Positions 1 through 10,375 of a stretch of DNA of 48,923 nt are shown here, in pieces. The DNA lies in NCBI GenBank assembly GCA_021778035.1, contig JAJYCY010000006.1, positions 22,715-71,637 on the forward strand, given 5' to 3'. A program made the position numbers and the translations under genes. This stretch comes from Pseudomonadota bacterium (lineage in GTDB: Bacteria; Pseudomonadota; Gammaproteobacteria; Acidiferrobacterales; UBA6901). The first letter of the stretch is position 1. The number at the start of each line of letters is the position of its first letter. The notes under the pieces were generated by a model. That model had not been told where the DNA came from and did not search any database. It saw only the letters and a program-made list of their open reading frames with translations.

Positions 1-1733
1 GACATGATCGTTCTGAGCCAGTTGTCGGCATCACGATTGGCGGTAGCGAAGATCGCGCGGATGCGTGCCACGGCCGATTCATAGAACCTGCGTGTGACCG
101 ACTTCTGCTCGGTCATCAGCAGCGACATGCCGCCGAAGAACAGCATGTGCTTGTCCTCGATGCGCTTGATTTCACGCAGGTATTTCATCACCGAAAACCC
201 GTGCGGCTTGATATTCGACAGGCCGTGCTCTTCCTGGAATTTGCGGTATACGCCTTCCATGAGCTCCTTGATCTCCTGCGCCTGTCTCGCGGCCCCCTCC
301 ATGACACCGTGCATCTGCCGGAAAAACGTCTGCATGCGCGTTTTCAGTCCGGCCGTTGTCAGACTGATTTCCATGTCGCGCTTGGTCTCGGCAATCATCT
401 TGTCGATGGTCTTGAGGTTCAGATGCGAATACAGCATGTTGGTCTGCTGTGAAAAGATGCTGCGGGTTGCCTGGAAGCGCTGCAGGCTCTTCTCGAAGTG
501 CTCCTTGTCCTCCTTGACCTTTTCCATCATGTGGTCAATCACGTCCTGATTCTTGCCGTTCAGTCCTTCGAGTTCGCCCATGTGTTCCCGGACGCCCTTG
601 ATCCGCTGATCCAGTACCATGCGCACGGCCTTGATGATATCCAGCATCTCTCCGCCGATATTCTCGCGCACGATGTCCCGCTTGGCGGGCAACATCTCGT
701 TTCCCAGTGCCGTTTCCAGCGCCCCGATGCGGCTGCGCTCGAGAATGGTTCCATCGCCCTTTATTTTGCCGAGCAGTGCTTTCTGTGCAGAAACGGGATA
801 GATGTTGCGCTCCGCGATCCCGAGGTGCCGGGCCGTTTCGTGGATCTGGCGGTCGATCTCCCGCTGTACTTCGTTCCAGTCACGCAGATCGTCCCACAGC
901 CCGTCGATCTTGTTGAGTACGACCAGGCGACCCTTGGCCGGGCCGCTCTTGGGGTTGCTGATGTATTCCTGCCAGACCTGGATGTCGGATTTAGTCACAC
1001 CGGTATCCGCTGCCAGGATAAACAGCACCGCATGCGCGCTCGGAAGCAGACTCAGTGTCAGCTCAGGTTCGGTGCCGAGCGCATTGAGGCCGGGTGTATC
1101 GAGAATGACAAGACCCTGTTCCAGCAGCGGGTGCGGAAAATTAATGATCGCATGTCGCCATCTGGGGATTTCCACCATGCCGTCTGCAGTGAGGTGCATG
1201 CCGTTCTGGCTTTCTTCCTCAGCGACGTGCAGACCCATGGACTGTGCGACTTCCCTCGACACGGCCTTGATCTGGGCGATGTTCTGCAGTGCCTCGGTAA
1301 CCTGCTCCGGGGAATTCATGTCCAGCGGGAAGGTGGTCCACTCGTCGGGAAATCCCTTGAGTTCGGAGACGGTGGTACCGCTGACACGGGTCTCGATCGG
1401 CAGCAGACGGATGTAAGGGCGATTACCTGGCTCGCAGATCAGCTCGGTCGGACACATGGTGGTGCGACCGGCGCTCGACGGCAGGACCCGCTGACCGAAT
1501 CTGGCAAAGAAAATGGCATTAATGAGCTCGGACTTGCCGCGGGAGAACTCCGCGACAAAGGCGATGTAGAGCTTGTCGTCGCGCAGCGTCGAAAGTACCT
1601 GGTCCAGACGCTGATCGATCTGCGTGTCGGCAATCTCCTGCGTGCGCAGCCAGCCGCGGAATGCGGTGATCGAATTGAACAGACCCGTGCGCCAGGTGCT
1701 GTAAGCCTCAAATTGCCGTTCTATGCCGTTCAT
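1..1733 (-). CDS. Dynamin-like GTPase family protein (3' end truncated by window edge)
   Basis: Minus-strand reading frame MNGIERQFEAYSTWRTGLFNS... with P-loop-like EFSRGKSELINAIF, DTPGLNALG and NKIDG motifs followed by a coiled-coil-rich C-terminal part; frame still open at base 1. Confidence 0.85.
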   Translation of the reverse strand, partial: MNGIERQFEAYSTWRTGLFNSITAFRGWLRTQEIADTQIDQRLDQVLSTLRDDKLYIAFVAEFSRGKSELINAIFFARFGQRVLPSSAGRTTMCPTELICEPGNRPYIRLLPIETRVSGTTVSELKGFPDEWTTFPLDMNSPEQVTEALQNIAQIKAVSREVAQSMGLHVAEEESQNGMHLTADGMVEIPRWRHAIINFPHPLLEQGLVILDTPGLNALGTEPELTLSLLPSAHAVLFILAADTGVTKSDIQVWQEYISNPKSGPAKGRLVVLNKIDGLWDDLRDWNEVQREIDRQIHETARHLGIAERNIYPVSAQKALLGKIKGDGTILERSRIGALETALGNEMLPAKRDIVRENIGGEMLDIIKAVRMVLDQRIKGVREHMGELEGLNGKNQDVIDHMMEKVKEDKEHFEKSLQRFQATRSIFSQQTNMLYSHLNLKTIDKMIAETKRDMEISLTTAGLKTRMQTFFRQMHGVMEGAARQAQEIKELMEGVYRKFQEEHGLSNIKPHGFSVMKYLREIKRIEDKHMLFFGGMSLLMTEQKSVTRRFYESAVARIRAIFATANRDADNWLRTIM

Positions 1734-1938
1734 TCCACTATCCTGGAAGGATTTTTAGGGTTTTTTCTGACCGCCATCTCCAATATTAGTCGCCACACCG
1801 GGTTTGCGGGTACCGGCGGCCGTTTCTTCTTGACCGTCAGTCGGCTCCAGCCGACCGCTCAGGGGTTGGTATGGTAACTAGAAACACTGGGAAATCAAAA
1901 TCCTCTGACAAGCAAGTAACGTGCCACTTGAAGTATTT

Positions 1939-2754
1939 CTACCGCTGGCAGTGCGGGCAGAAAAAGGCCCGTCTTTGACCGATGGCCAGTGCTTTGACCG
2001 GGGTGCCGCAGCGTCGGCAGGGGTGACCGGCCCGGCCATAGACGGAAAGTGCCCGCTGGAAGTGGCCGGGATCGCCTTCGGCATTCTGGAAATCGCGCAG
2101 AGTGGTGCCGCCGGCGGCAATGGCTCTGCGGAGTATCACGCGGATGGATGAGACCAGGCGGCTACAATCGGCATGGCTGAGGCGGCCACCGCGCCTCCCT
2201 GGCCGGATACCGGCGCGAAACAGCGCCTCATTGGCGTAGATATTGCCCACTCCGGCAACGATGCGGGCATTGAGCAGAAGATCCCGCACCGCGGCCCGGC
2301 GTCCGTGCATGCATGCCCCGAGCCAGGCCGCGGTGAACTCCGGGGCGAGCGGTTCCGGGCCAAGGTCCCGCAGCAGCGCATGCTGCGCCGGGTCGGTCTG
2401 CGTCCACAGTATCGCGCCGAAACGCCGGGGATCACGCAGACGCAGGCATTTGCCGCCGGAAAACACCAGATCGACATGGTCGTAAGGACCTGCCGGAAGG
2501 GATTCGTCCACCACCCGCAGACTTCCGCTCATTCCGAGGTGGACGATGACCGTGCCGTGGCCGGTGCGCAGCAGCAGGTACTTGGCGCGCCGTTCCACGG
2601 CATGCAGTGTCTGACCCGGGAGCTCCGTGGCGAGTGCCAGCGGAACCGTCCAGCGCAGATGAGGGTTGCGGATGACTACCGTCCGGACGCACCGACCCAG
2701 GAGGTGGGGTGCGATTCCGCGGCGGGTCGTCTCGACTTCCGGCAGCTCCGGCAT
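1939..2754 (-). CDS. mutM: Formamidopyrimidine-DNA glycosylase
   Basis: N-terminus MPELPEVETTRRGI and C-terminal zinc finger CRRCGTPV...FFCPHCQR are diagnostic. Confidence 0.97.
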   Translation of the reverse strand: MPELPEVETTRRGIAPHLLGRCVRTVVIRNPHLRWTVPLALATELPGQTLHAVERRAKYLLLRTGHGTVIVHLGMSGSLRVVDESLPAGPYDHVDLVFSGGKCLRLRDPRRFGAILWTQTDPAQHALLRDLGPEPLAPEFTAAWLGACMHGRRAAVRDLLLNARIVAGVGNIYANEALFRAGIRPGRRGGRLSHADCSRLVSSIRVILRRAIAAGGTTLRDFQNAEGDPGHFQRALSVYGRAGHPCRRCGTPVKALAIGQRRAFFCPHCQR

Positions 2755-2773
2755 GCAGGGTGGGCAATCGGTC

Positions 2774-3676
2774 TCAGCGGGGTTTCAGCTCCAGGAGCTG
2801 GGAGGCCATATCGGCAGGGAAATGGTACTCGAGACCCTCATCACTGCGGTAAAGGACAAGTTCCGGTTTGCGCTCAAGGATGCCGAGAACCAGCACCGGG
2901 CCCCGCTGCGGCCCGTGGGCGCCGGGGGGATGACCGGTGGCAGGCAGACCGGAAACGGTGCGCGGCGCGAAGCGAATGCGTATGTGGCCGATCACCGGCC
3001 TGCCGGAATACGGTTTGACGGACAGGGCTTCGGCATAGCGCCAGTCATCAACGAAGGTATTTACCTGGTCGGTAGACAGTTTGCTGTCCGGTGGCGTCAC
3101 CTGCCAGCTTCCGTCCGGTCTGCGTGCCAGATGCAGGTGGGGCAGGCGCAGAGACATCAGCCTTCTGTGGGTGCCCACCAGGCTGGTGCTGAAAAATCCC
3201 GCCACCGGCGCCGTGGCAGCGTTGACGTAATGATCTGGCACCAGATAGACCTGCCCCTGGTACAACGCATAGTAATCCGGATCAATGGGGTGCTGGGCGC
3301 CGAAGCTGATTTTTTCGTTATTGAGCCAGACCACGGCCCGCGGCCTGTCAAGCCCATACTTTCCAAGGCGGGAAACCGGAGCGGTGAAATGCGTGGCAAG
3401 CCTGGCCGTCGCGAGATGCAGCAGTTCGTTGACGCGGAAACTGTTGGCCCGGGCCCGGCGCGGAGCAGTCATGATCCAGTGTCCGGCGGACTTCGCGAGG
3501 TCTATCTCGGGTTCGCCCGGGCGCTGCAGGCGGATATGGACGATCCGGGCCGCGGCAAGGCCCGTAAGCGGCGGAATGACGGGCGCCGGATGTTTCCCGG
3601 GCCGGAACACCATGACCAGTGCCAGGGCGGCGATCAGGACCGCCAGTCCCGCATTGGCCCACCAGCGGCTGTTCAT
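2774..3676 (-). CDS. DUF4340-type membrane-anchored protein, associated with GldG-type ABC transporter
   Basis: MNSRWWANAGLAVLIAALALVMVF N-terminal TM; position directly downstream of gldG-like gene; start chosen over the longer ORF (3757). Confidence 0.7.
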   Translation of the reverse strand: MNSRWWANAGLAVLIAALALVMVFRPGKHPAPVIPPLTGLAAARIVHIRLQRPGEPEIDLAKSAGHWIMTAPRRARANSFRVNELLHLATARLATHFTAPVSRLGKYGLDRPRAVVWLNNEKISFGAQHPIDPDYYALYQGQVYLVPDHYVNAATAPVAGFFSTSLVGTHRRLMSLRLPHLHLARRPDGSWQVTPPDSKLSTDQVNTFVDDWRYAEALSVKPYSGRPVIGHIRIRFAPRTVSGLPATGHPPGAHGPQRGPVLVLGILERKPELVLYRSDEGLEYHFPADMASQLLELKPR

Positions 3677-3692
3677 AAGCGCACCCCGTAAC

Positions 3693-5039
3693 TCATCGTT
3701 TGCGCCGGCGCAGCCAGATTCCCATCCCGCATGCGAGCAGCCCCAGGGGCAGGACAACCAGGAACCCGATCCCGATGACCGCTTCCGCAGTGCGCGAAAG
3801 GCTCAGGCTCATGTCCGGAGCAATCTTTGTCGGCACGTTTATGTAGGCGTCGTCATTGCTGAGCCAGTTGATCAGATTCATCCCCAGTTCCAGGTTGCCG
3901 CCGTTGCCGATGAAGGTATTCGACAGGAAGCTGCCGTTACCGATCACGGCCACGCGCTGCTGCCGTTTCGCGAACTTGCGTGTGATTGCTACGGCGATGT
4001 TGAGCGGGCCTGGAATATCCTGTCCCTTGCGGAAGCGGGTAACGCCGCCCAGTGGCCCCGTGGCAGACCAGGCGGTCGGCGCGGTATCGATCATTACCTG
4101 TGCCCGCCAGTGTTGCGGAGCCTGAAAGATCAGGCCGCGGGCATCCGGAAACAGGGTCATGAGATTGAATCCCCGGACAACCGACTGCTGCCCGTAATGC
4201 GTGATCACCAGGTCCGTGGCGGACTGTCCTCCGGTCAGAAGCTGGGAAACCGGATCCACGATTACTCCCGGCTGGAACTCGACGCCCAGCATGTCTGAGA
4301 GAGAGCCGAGTCCCACGTCCGGGCCCGGATCACTCAGCCACAGCAGATTCCCCCCCTGACGCACGTAGTTGCGGATTTCCCTCACCTCTCCGGGAAGAAA
4401 CCGGGCTGTGGGGCTGGCGATGACCAGTACCGAGGTGTTCTTCGGGATCTGTCCTGTCGCTCCGAGCGTGAGGCCACGTGTGCGGAGTCCGCGCTTGTTC
4501 ATCTGCGCAGCCCAGGTCGAGAGGTCGAAATTGGCGTTGCCGTCGGGGCTTCGCTCACCCTGTCCGCCCAGGAATACCACCCACCGTGTGCCGCCGCGTC
4601 CGGCACGGGCGATCGCGTTCGTCAGCGACTGTTCGTTGATTTGCTCCACCGTCTGCGTCTGGCCGCCGTAGCGGACCAGCAGTTCGCCGTCGAACCGGAC
4701 CCCGGCAGCGCGGGCACGCCCGGGATCCTTGTCCGGATTGATGAAGCGCAGGACCACTTTGCTGTCATGCCGCTGGTAGCGGGCAACCAGCTCGCGGATG
4801 CGCATGCGCAGGTTCTGCTTGTCGGTGACAAAGGCCGTGATCGTGATCGGTTTTGGAAGCCGCTTCAGGAGCGTTATGCTCGCCTGCGACAGGCTGTTGC
4901 GGCCCGATTCGGTCCAGTCGAACTGGCGGTGGTACTGGCGGCTGAGTACCAGCAGCAGTCCGACGACGATCAGAAACAGCACTACGAAGCTGCTGCTGGC
5001 GAGGCGCATCTGGAGACGGGACTGGCGGGGTGTGCGCAT
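3693..5039 (-). CDS. GldG-family ABC-type auxiliary (substrate-binding-like) transport protein
   Basis: N-terminal TM, FDWTESGRNSLSQASITLLKRLPKPITITAFVTD, C-terminal TM plus RRRKR; operon with ABC permease/ATPase. Confidence 0.85.
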   Translation of the reverse strand: MRTPRQSRLQMRLASSSFVVLFLIVVGLLLVLSRQYHRQFDWTESGRNSLSQASITLLKRLPKPITITAFVTDKQNLRMRIRELVARYQRHDSKVVLRFINPDKDPGRARAAGVRFDGELLVRYGGQTQTVEQINEQSLTNAIARAGRGGTRWVVFLGGQGERSPDGNANFDLSTWAAQMNKRGLRTRGLTLGATGQIPKNTSVLVIASPTARFLPGEVREIRNYVRQGGNLLWLSDPGPDVGLGSLSDMLGVEFQPGVIVDPVSQLLTGGQSATDLVITHYGQQSVVRGFNLMTLFPDARGLIFQAPQHWRAQVMIDTAPTAWSATGPLGGVTRFRKGQDIPGPLNIAVAITRKFAKRQQRVAVIGNGSFLSNTFIGNGGNLELGMNLINWLSNDDAYINVPTKIAPDMSLSLSRTAEAVIGIGFLVVLPLGLLACGMGIWLRRRKR

Positions 5040-5044
5040 GGTCT

Positions 5045-5794
5045 TTAGCCTCCCAGCCGGTCCATGTCGAGACGGCGGATGCTGAGCATCAGGAACGTGA
5101 GAATGAATAGCACCAGATAGGCAGCATCGCTGGTATCGAAAATGCCCCGAAGAAAGGGTTCATAGTGGTTCAGGATGGACAGATAGCCCAGGATCCCCGA
5201 GGTGCCCGATCCCTGTCCGGCCCAGTCAAGAATCCAGAAAAGAAGCAGCACGCCGAAGCTGCTGACCGCCGCCACTGTCTGGTTCTGCGTCAGCGTGGAC
5301 ATGAACAGCCCGACCGCCGCGAAGCCGGCGAGCAGCAGTGCAAGACCGAACAGCCCGGCACCGAGAAGGCCAAAGTCGAGTGTGCCACCGGCAAGCAGCG
5401 ACAGGGGCATCATTGCCACGAGCGCCAGTATCAGCCACAGGAAGGCCACCAGGCTCAGGTATTTGCCGAGGATGATTTCAGTCATGGAGACGGGGGCGCT
5501 GACAAGCAGACTCAGTGTCTTGTTGCGGCGCTCATCCGCCACCAGCCGCATGCTGAGCAGAGGTACGACCAGCAGCAGGACGACTGCGGCGTTTCCGAGC
5601 AGCGGAGCTGCGATGACGGCGGTTACGCCATCGTCACTGCCCATGCTGAGCAGCCGCGACTGAATCGTTATGAAGTACTGCACGTTGTTCAGGAACATGA
5701 ACGCCAGGATCAGCATCACTACTGCCAGGATGGTCCAGGCGAGCGGCGAAAGAAACATGCGCCGCAGCTCATTGCGCGCAATCGTTAGAATCAT
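5045..5794 (-). CDS. ABC transporter permease (GldF/ABC-2 type)
   Basis: MILTIARNELRRMFLSPLAWTILAVVMLILAFMFLNN, multiple hydrophobic segments; 4-bp overlap with upstream ATPase. Confidence 0.88.
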   Translation of the reverse strand: MILTIARNELRRMFLSPLAWTILAVVMLILAFMFLNNVQYFITIQSRLLSMGSDDGVTAVIAAPLLGNAAVVLLLVVPLLSMRLVADERRNKTLSLLVSAPVSMTEIILGKYLSLVAFLWLILALVAMMPLSLLAGGTLDFGLLGAGLFGLALLLAGFAAVGLFMSTLTQNQTVAAVSSFGVLLLFWILDWAGQGSGTSGILGYLSILNHYEPFLRGIFDTSDAAYLVLFILTFLMLSIRRLDMDRLGG

Positions 5795-6744
5795 GCTGCT
5801 GTCCCCTTCGGTGATTCCTGTTCCTCGGTGGTGATGTGCACGAAAATGTCCTCGAGCGAGGCGCGTTGGGGCTGCAGCTCGTAAAGGCCCCAGCGATTCT
5901 GCACTGACAGCTCCACCAGTGCGTCGGTCGGATCGGTGGCCGGATCGTAGAACACGTGCAGCCGGCCATCGCCCTGGTCCTGCACCGACTTCACGCCGGC
6001 AATTTCCCGGATCCTGGCGAGATCCGGGGGATCGCGCAGGGCGATGGCCAGGGTCGAGGACTGCATGTGCCGCGACAGTCCCTCGATGCTGTCGTTGAGG
6101 ACCAGGTCGCCCTTGCTGATGATCTGCACCTGGTCGCAGGTTGCCTGGACCTCCGGCAGGATGTGCGTGGACAGGATCACGCCGTGTTCCTTGCCGAGTT
6201 CGCGGATGAGGTGCCGGATCTCGCGTATCTGGATCGGATCGAGGCCCACCGTCGGTTCGTCCAGGATGATGACCGGCGGCAGATGGATGATGGCTTGCGC
6301 CAGGCCGACCCGCTGCTGGTAGCCCTTGGACAGGTTGCCGATCAGCCGCTTTCCGGTATCGCCCAGACCGCATTTGATCTTGGCAGCCTCACGGGCGGCG
6401 CGCCGCTTTCCGCGTTCGATACGGTTCAGTGAGGCGCAGTAATCGAGAAATTCGTCGACTGTCAGCTCGCGGTAGACCGGGGGCTGCTCGGGCAGATAGC
6501 CGATCGCCTGCTTGGCGTGGCGCGGATCCTCGAGCAGGTCGTGTCCGGCAATGCGCACCCGGCCTGTCGTGGGGGCCAGATTGCCGCTCAGGATCTGCAT
6601 GGTGGTGGTTTTGCCGGCGCCATTCGGACCGAGAAATCCCAGTACCTGCCCGCGGCGGATACTGAAGCTGATGTGCCTGACAGCCAGCATGCCGCCGTAT
6701 GCGCGGGACAGGTCTTCCACCTCCACCAGCACTTCGTCACTCAT
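5791..6744 (-). CDS. ABC transporter ATP-binding protein
   Basis: Walker A GPNGAGKTT, signature LSKGYQQRVGLAQA, Walker B VIILDEPTVGLDP. Confidence 0.95.
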   Translation of the reverse strand: MSDEVLVEVEDLSRAYGGMLAVRHISFSIRRGQVLGFLGPNGAGKTTTMQILSGNLAPTTGRVRIAGHDLLEDPRHAKQAIGYLPEQPPVYRELTVDEFLDYCASLNRIERGKRRAAREAAKIKCGLGDTGKRLIGNLSKGYQQRVGLAQAIIHLPPVIILDEPTVGLDPIQIREIRHLIRELGKEHGVILSTHILPEVQATCDQVQIISKGDLVLNDSIEGLSRHMQSSTLAIALRDPPDLARIREIAGVKSVQDQGDGRLHVFYDPATDPTDALVELSVQNRWGLYELQPQRASLEDIFVHITTEEQESPKGTAA

Positions 6745-7010
6745 GGCTCGCTTTTCCCGATTTGTTCTGCAGCCGCCAGCATGGCACCGGGCGCAATTAC
6801 ATTGATGCGCGCACGGATTGTCAATAAACGGCCGCCTCCGCCCTGCGCACCGGCGGCCGGCGTAGTGTTGCACTGGCCGGACCCGGTTGCGAAGCCCGCA
6901 CTCTTTGACGGGGGCGCGGCGGTTTGGTTCCGGGTGTAGCTTGGACTCTGTGGTGTTTTTGGGGACAATGTGTCACGCCGTTGCCAGCCGCCGGCAGACC
7001 CGGGAAAACC

Positions 7011-8066
7011 ATGAACTTCAGAGTGCGCATCGAACCGAGTGGCCATGAATTCGTCGCCGAGAGCAGTGAGACCGTACTCGAGGCGGCGCTGCGTCATGGC
7101 TGCAATCTCCCTTACAGCTGTCGGAACGGAGCCTGTGGCACCTGCAAGGGCAAGGTAATTGCTGGTTCCCTCGATTACGGGACCTACGAGAGCCGGGCCC
7201 TGTCCGAATCCGAAAAGCTCGCCGGCATGGCGCTGTTCTGCCGTGCGCGGCCATTGTCCGATGTGGTCATCGAAGCGCGCGAAATCGGGGCGGCCCGCGG
7301 CATCACCATCAAGACCCTTCCCTGCCGGGTGATCCGGATGGAGCGCCTCGCTCCCGACGTGATGGGGCTGCACCTGAAGCTGCCCCAGAACGAACGTCTG
7401 CAGTTCCTGGCCGGACAGTACGTGGATATTCTCCTGCGTGACGGGCGGCGGCGGAGTTTTTCGATCGCCAATGCCCCGCATGACGATGCGGCACTTCAGC
7501 TTCATGTGCGGCACTTGCCGGGCGGGGTCTTTTCGGAGCACGTCTTCACGCGCATGAAGGAAAAGGACTTGCTGCGGTTCCAGGGTCCGCTCGGCACGTT
7601 TTTCCTGCGGGAGGAGGATGAGGCGGGCACGACGGGACAGCAGGCAGCGGCGCGCCCGGTCATCCTGGTGGCAGGCGGTACGGGTTTTGCGCCTATCAAG
7701 GGCATTCTTGAGCACGCGTTTTATGCGGGATTGAAGCGGCCGATCCATCTTTTCCGGGGTGCACGTGCGCGGCGCGACCTCTATCTGGACGATCTGGTGC
7801 GGTCCTGGGAACAGGCTTACAGCAATTTCCGGTACACCCCGGTGCTGTCAGCCGCTGAACCGGCCGACCGCTGGGAGGGACGCAGTGGATGGGTGCACGA
7901 AGCAGTAGTCCAGGACTATCCCGACCTCGCCGGCTATGAGATCTATGCCAGCGGGCCCCCGCCCATGATCGAGGCCGGCAGACAGGCCTTTGCGGCGCAC
8001 GGACTGCCGGCTGACCGGCTGTTCTACGATTCGTTTGAGCATGCCCTCGACAATACTGCGGGCTAG
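7011..8066 (+). CDS. 2Fe-2S ferredoxin/FAD/NAD(P) oxidoreductase (CDP-6-deoxy-delta-3,4-glucoseen reductase-like)
   Basis: Plant-type ferredoxin motif CNLPYSCRNGACGTCKGKV followed by FNR-like RSFSIAN, GGTGFAPIKG. Confidence 0.88.
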   Translation: MNFRVRIEPSGHEFVAESSETVLEAALRHGCNLPYSCRNGACGTCKGKVIAGSLDYGTYESRALSESEKLAGMALFCRARPLSDVVIEAREIGAARGITIKTLPCRVIRMERLAPDVMGLHLKLPQNERLQFLAGQYVDILLRDGRRRSFSIANAPHDDAALQLHVRHLPGGVFSEHVFTRMKEKDLLRFQGPLGTFFLREEDEAGTTGQQAAARPVILVAGGTGFAPIKGILEHAFYAGLKRPIHLFRGARARRDLYLDDLVRSWEQAYSNFRYTPVLSAAEPADRWEGRSGWVHEAVVQDYPDLAGYEIYASGPPPMIEAGRQAFAAHGLPADRLFYDSFEHALDNTAG

Positions 8067-8131
8067 GCGCCCGGGCTCGAGGGTCCTGCCAGCCAGCCGC
8101 CGCGGGCGGGAGGGAAGTGCTGGGGCGGTCC

Positions 8132-9094
8132 ATGTCCCATAGCCATGCCGACAGCGGCCACGTGCACGAGGGTCCGCACCGGCACGCGCATTCCGGTGGG
8201 CACCGTCGGCTCCTGTGGGTGCTCGTGCTTACGTTTGTCTTCGCGGGGATCGAGGCGCTGGGCGGGCTCTGGTCGCACTCGCTCGCCCTGCTCGGCGATT
8301 CCGGCCACATGTTCTCCGATTCCATCGCCCTCGGCATTGCGGCGTTTGCCTCGTGGGTCGGAAAGCGTCCGCCCTCGGCGCGGCATTCTTATGGCCTGGC
8401 GCGGGCAGAGGTGGTATCGGCTCTGCTGAACGGTCTCCTGATGCTGGCGGTGGTGTCGGCAATTGTCGTCGAAGCGATCCGGCGTCTGCGCGGGCCGATG
8501 CCGGTCGCAGGGGTGCCGGTGATGGTGATCGCCGGAGCCGGACTGGTGTTCAATCTGGTGGCGGCGGTGGTGCTGAGCCGCGGCGAGCAGACCATCAGCA
8601 TGCGCGGTGCGCTGGTGCACGTCATGGGCGATCTGCTCGGGTCCGTGGCCGCACTGCTGTCAGGCACGGTTGTCTATTTCACGGGCTGGACGCCGATCGA
8701 TCCGCTGCTCTCGCTTCTGATCTGCGCGCTGATCCTGTATTCGACCGTGCGTCTGCTGCGCGAGGCACTGCACGTGCTGATGGAAGGTGTGCCACCGGAG
8801 CTTGACCTGAACCAGGTTGGCGAGGCGCTTGCGCAGGTACAGGGCGTGCTTTCCGTCCACGACCTGCATATCTGGACGCTGTCGTCCGGTGTTCCGGCGC
8901 TGTCGGCGCACGTGGTTATGGAAAATCTGGCGCAATGGCCGAAGGTGCTGGCTGGCATGCAGCATCTGCTGCGGCGCCGTTTCCGCATCGGGCATGTGAC
9001 GCTTCAGCCCGAACTGGCGACTGCACCCGGTCACGCCGTGTTCGCGCGTGGCGCGAAGGTCTATCCGCTCAAGCCGGAGAACAGCGGTCGCTGA
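8132..9094 (+). CDS. Cation diffusion facilitator transporter (CzcD/ZitB-like)
   Basis: His-rich N-terminus HSHADSGHVHEGPHRHAHSGGHRR; GDSGHMFSDSIALGIAAFA; VMGDLLGS; C-terminal domain. Confidence 0.93.
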   Translation: MSHSHADSGHVHEGPHRHAHSGGHRRLLWVLVLTFVFAGIEALGGLWSHSLALLGDSGHMFSDSIALGIAAFASWVGKRPPSARHSYGLARAEVVSALLNGLLMLAVVSAIVVEAIRRLRGPMPVAGVPVMVIAGAGLVFNLVAAVVLSRGEQTISMRGALVHVMGDLLGSVAALLSGTVVYFTGWTPIDPLLSLLICALILYSTVRLLREALHVLMEGVPPELDLNQVGEALAQVQGVLSVHDLHIWTLSSGVPALSAHVVMENLAQWPKVLAGMQHLLRRRFRIGHVTLQPELATAPGHAVFARGAKVYPLKPENSGR

Positions 9095-9103
9095 CTGCAG
9101 CGG

Positions 9104-10375
9104 TCAATGGCCGTACCGGCCGATGCCGCCCGCCGGGTTGCCGTGCCTGGAGCCGTTTGTCCTGCCCGGGCTGCTGCGCACAGGCAGACTCCCTCCGCTA
9201 TCACAGAGGTCCAGGGCCTTGCGGTAGCACTCGAGCGCCCGCTCATGTTCGCCGCCCTGCTCGAGCAGGGCGGCCAGTTCGCGGTAGGCTTCCGCCGGTC
9301 CCCGCAGCAGGATGGATTTTTCAAGGAATTCACGGGCCTGCGCCACCAGTTTCCGGCGTGCAGTGAGTCGCCCCAGCGTGAGCAGCAGCATCGGGCTGTC
9401 GCTCTGGCTGGCGAGCCAGCCCTCCGCAGTCTCGAGCTGCGCGGCGCTGTCGGCTGCCTGTACCAGGCCGTAGAGCCGGACCAGATCCTCATTCCAGCTG
9501 TCGGATATGGCGTTTGCGAGCAGTTTTTCGGCTTCTTCCGTGGCGCCCTGTGTCATGAGGTGCTTGGCATAGATGGCGACCAGATCGGGGTGGTGGCGCA
9601 GATGGGGCGGGATGGCATTCCAGGCCTGCCTGAGCACGCCAGTCGCTCCGCTCGGCAGGGCCAGCATCAGCAGCTCGCGCCGCGCCTGCAGTTCCAGCGC
9701 GTCAATCTCTTGTGGCGTCAGCGCCTTGCGCTTGCGCAGCTCGGGAACCACGTTGGCCAGACTTTCCCAGTCATGGAGTGCGCGGTAGGTCTGGGCAAGC
9801 AGTGCCAGCACGCGCGCATGCTTGGGTTCCATGGTCCGCAGCTGGGAAAGTGTTGCGAGTGCCTGTTCGTGCTGGTGTGCCAGCAGCTGGAGCTGTGCCT
9901 GGGCCATGCTGGTCGCCAGCGAATATTCGGGCGCCCCGTTGTGCGCGGCGGCCAGGTACTCGTCACGCTTTTCGGTGTTGCCCGCCGCCTGTGCGACAAA
10001 TGCGGCGGCAAGATAGTTGATCGTGGACGTGTCGCTGTGGCCGATGTCGGCAAGCAGCTGCTTTTCGGCCTTCTCCCAGTTTCCTTCGCTCAGGCTCAGC
10101 AGGCCATGTACGAGTGCCTCGCGCGCACGCAGCGTGCGTTTGCGCTGTTGCCATTGCGCGACCTGGCGCGGGGTGTTCCACAGCCTGATCAGTATCCGTA
10201 CCGCCGCATACAGCACGGCGAATCCGGCCACCAGGATCGCCACGAACACGGCCAGCCGCATTTCGATGGTCCATGGCGCGCGCGCGATGAGCACGTAACC
10301 CGGATCGTGCACGATCGCCAGCGTCAGCAGTACCGACACGAAAAGGATTGTCAGCACAAACACCAGGAATTTCAT
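9104..10375 (-). CDS. hemY: HemY protein (TPR, heme biosynthesis-associated)
   Basis: N-terminal two TM segments, TPR-like body, last gene of hemCDXY order. Confidence 0.9.
   Translation of the reverse strand: MKFLVFVLTILFVSVLLTLAIVHDPGYVLIARAPWTIEMRLAVFVAILVAGFAVLYAAVRILIRLWNTPRQVAQWQQRKRTLRAREALVHGLLSLSEGNWEKAEKQLLADIGHSDTSTINYLAAAFVAQAAGNTEKRDEYLAAAHNGAPEYSLATSMAQAQLQLLAHQHEQALATLSQLRTMEPKHARVLALLAQTYRALHDWESLANVVPELRKRKALTPQEIDALELQARRELLMLALPSGATGVLRQAWNAIPPHLRHHPDLVAIYAKHLMTQGATEEAEKLLANAISDSWNEDLVRLYGLVQAADSAAQLETAEGWLASQSDSPMLLLTLGRLTARRKLVAQAREFLEKSILLRGPAEAYRELAALLEQGGEHERALECYRKALDLCDSGGSLPVRSSPGRTNGSRHGNPAGGIGRYGH

Noticed and set aside
1824-1850. Hairpin GTCGGC-TCCA-GCCGAC between mutM and the dynamin gene
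   Set aside because: No T-tract on either strand, so a terminator call is not justified.
498-1877. 459-aa plus-strand ORF
   Set aside because: Antisense to the dynamin-like GTPase; long shadow ORFs are expected in GC-rich DNA and the translation resembles no protein family.
2173-3018. 281-aa and neighbouring plus-strand ORFs opposite mutM/DUF4340
   Set aside because: Complement of confidently called minus-strand genes; no recognisable motifs.
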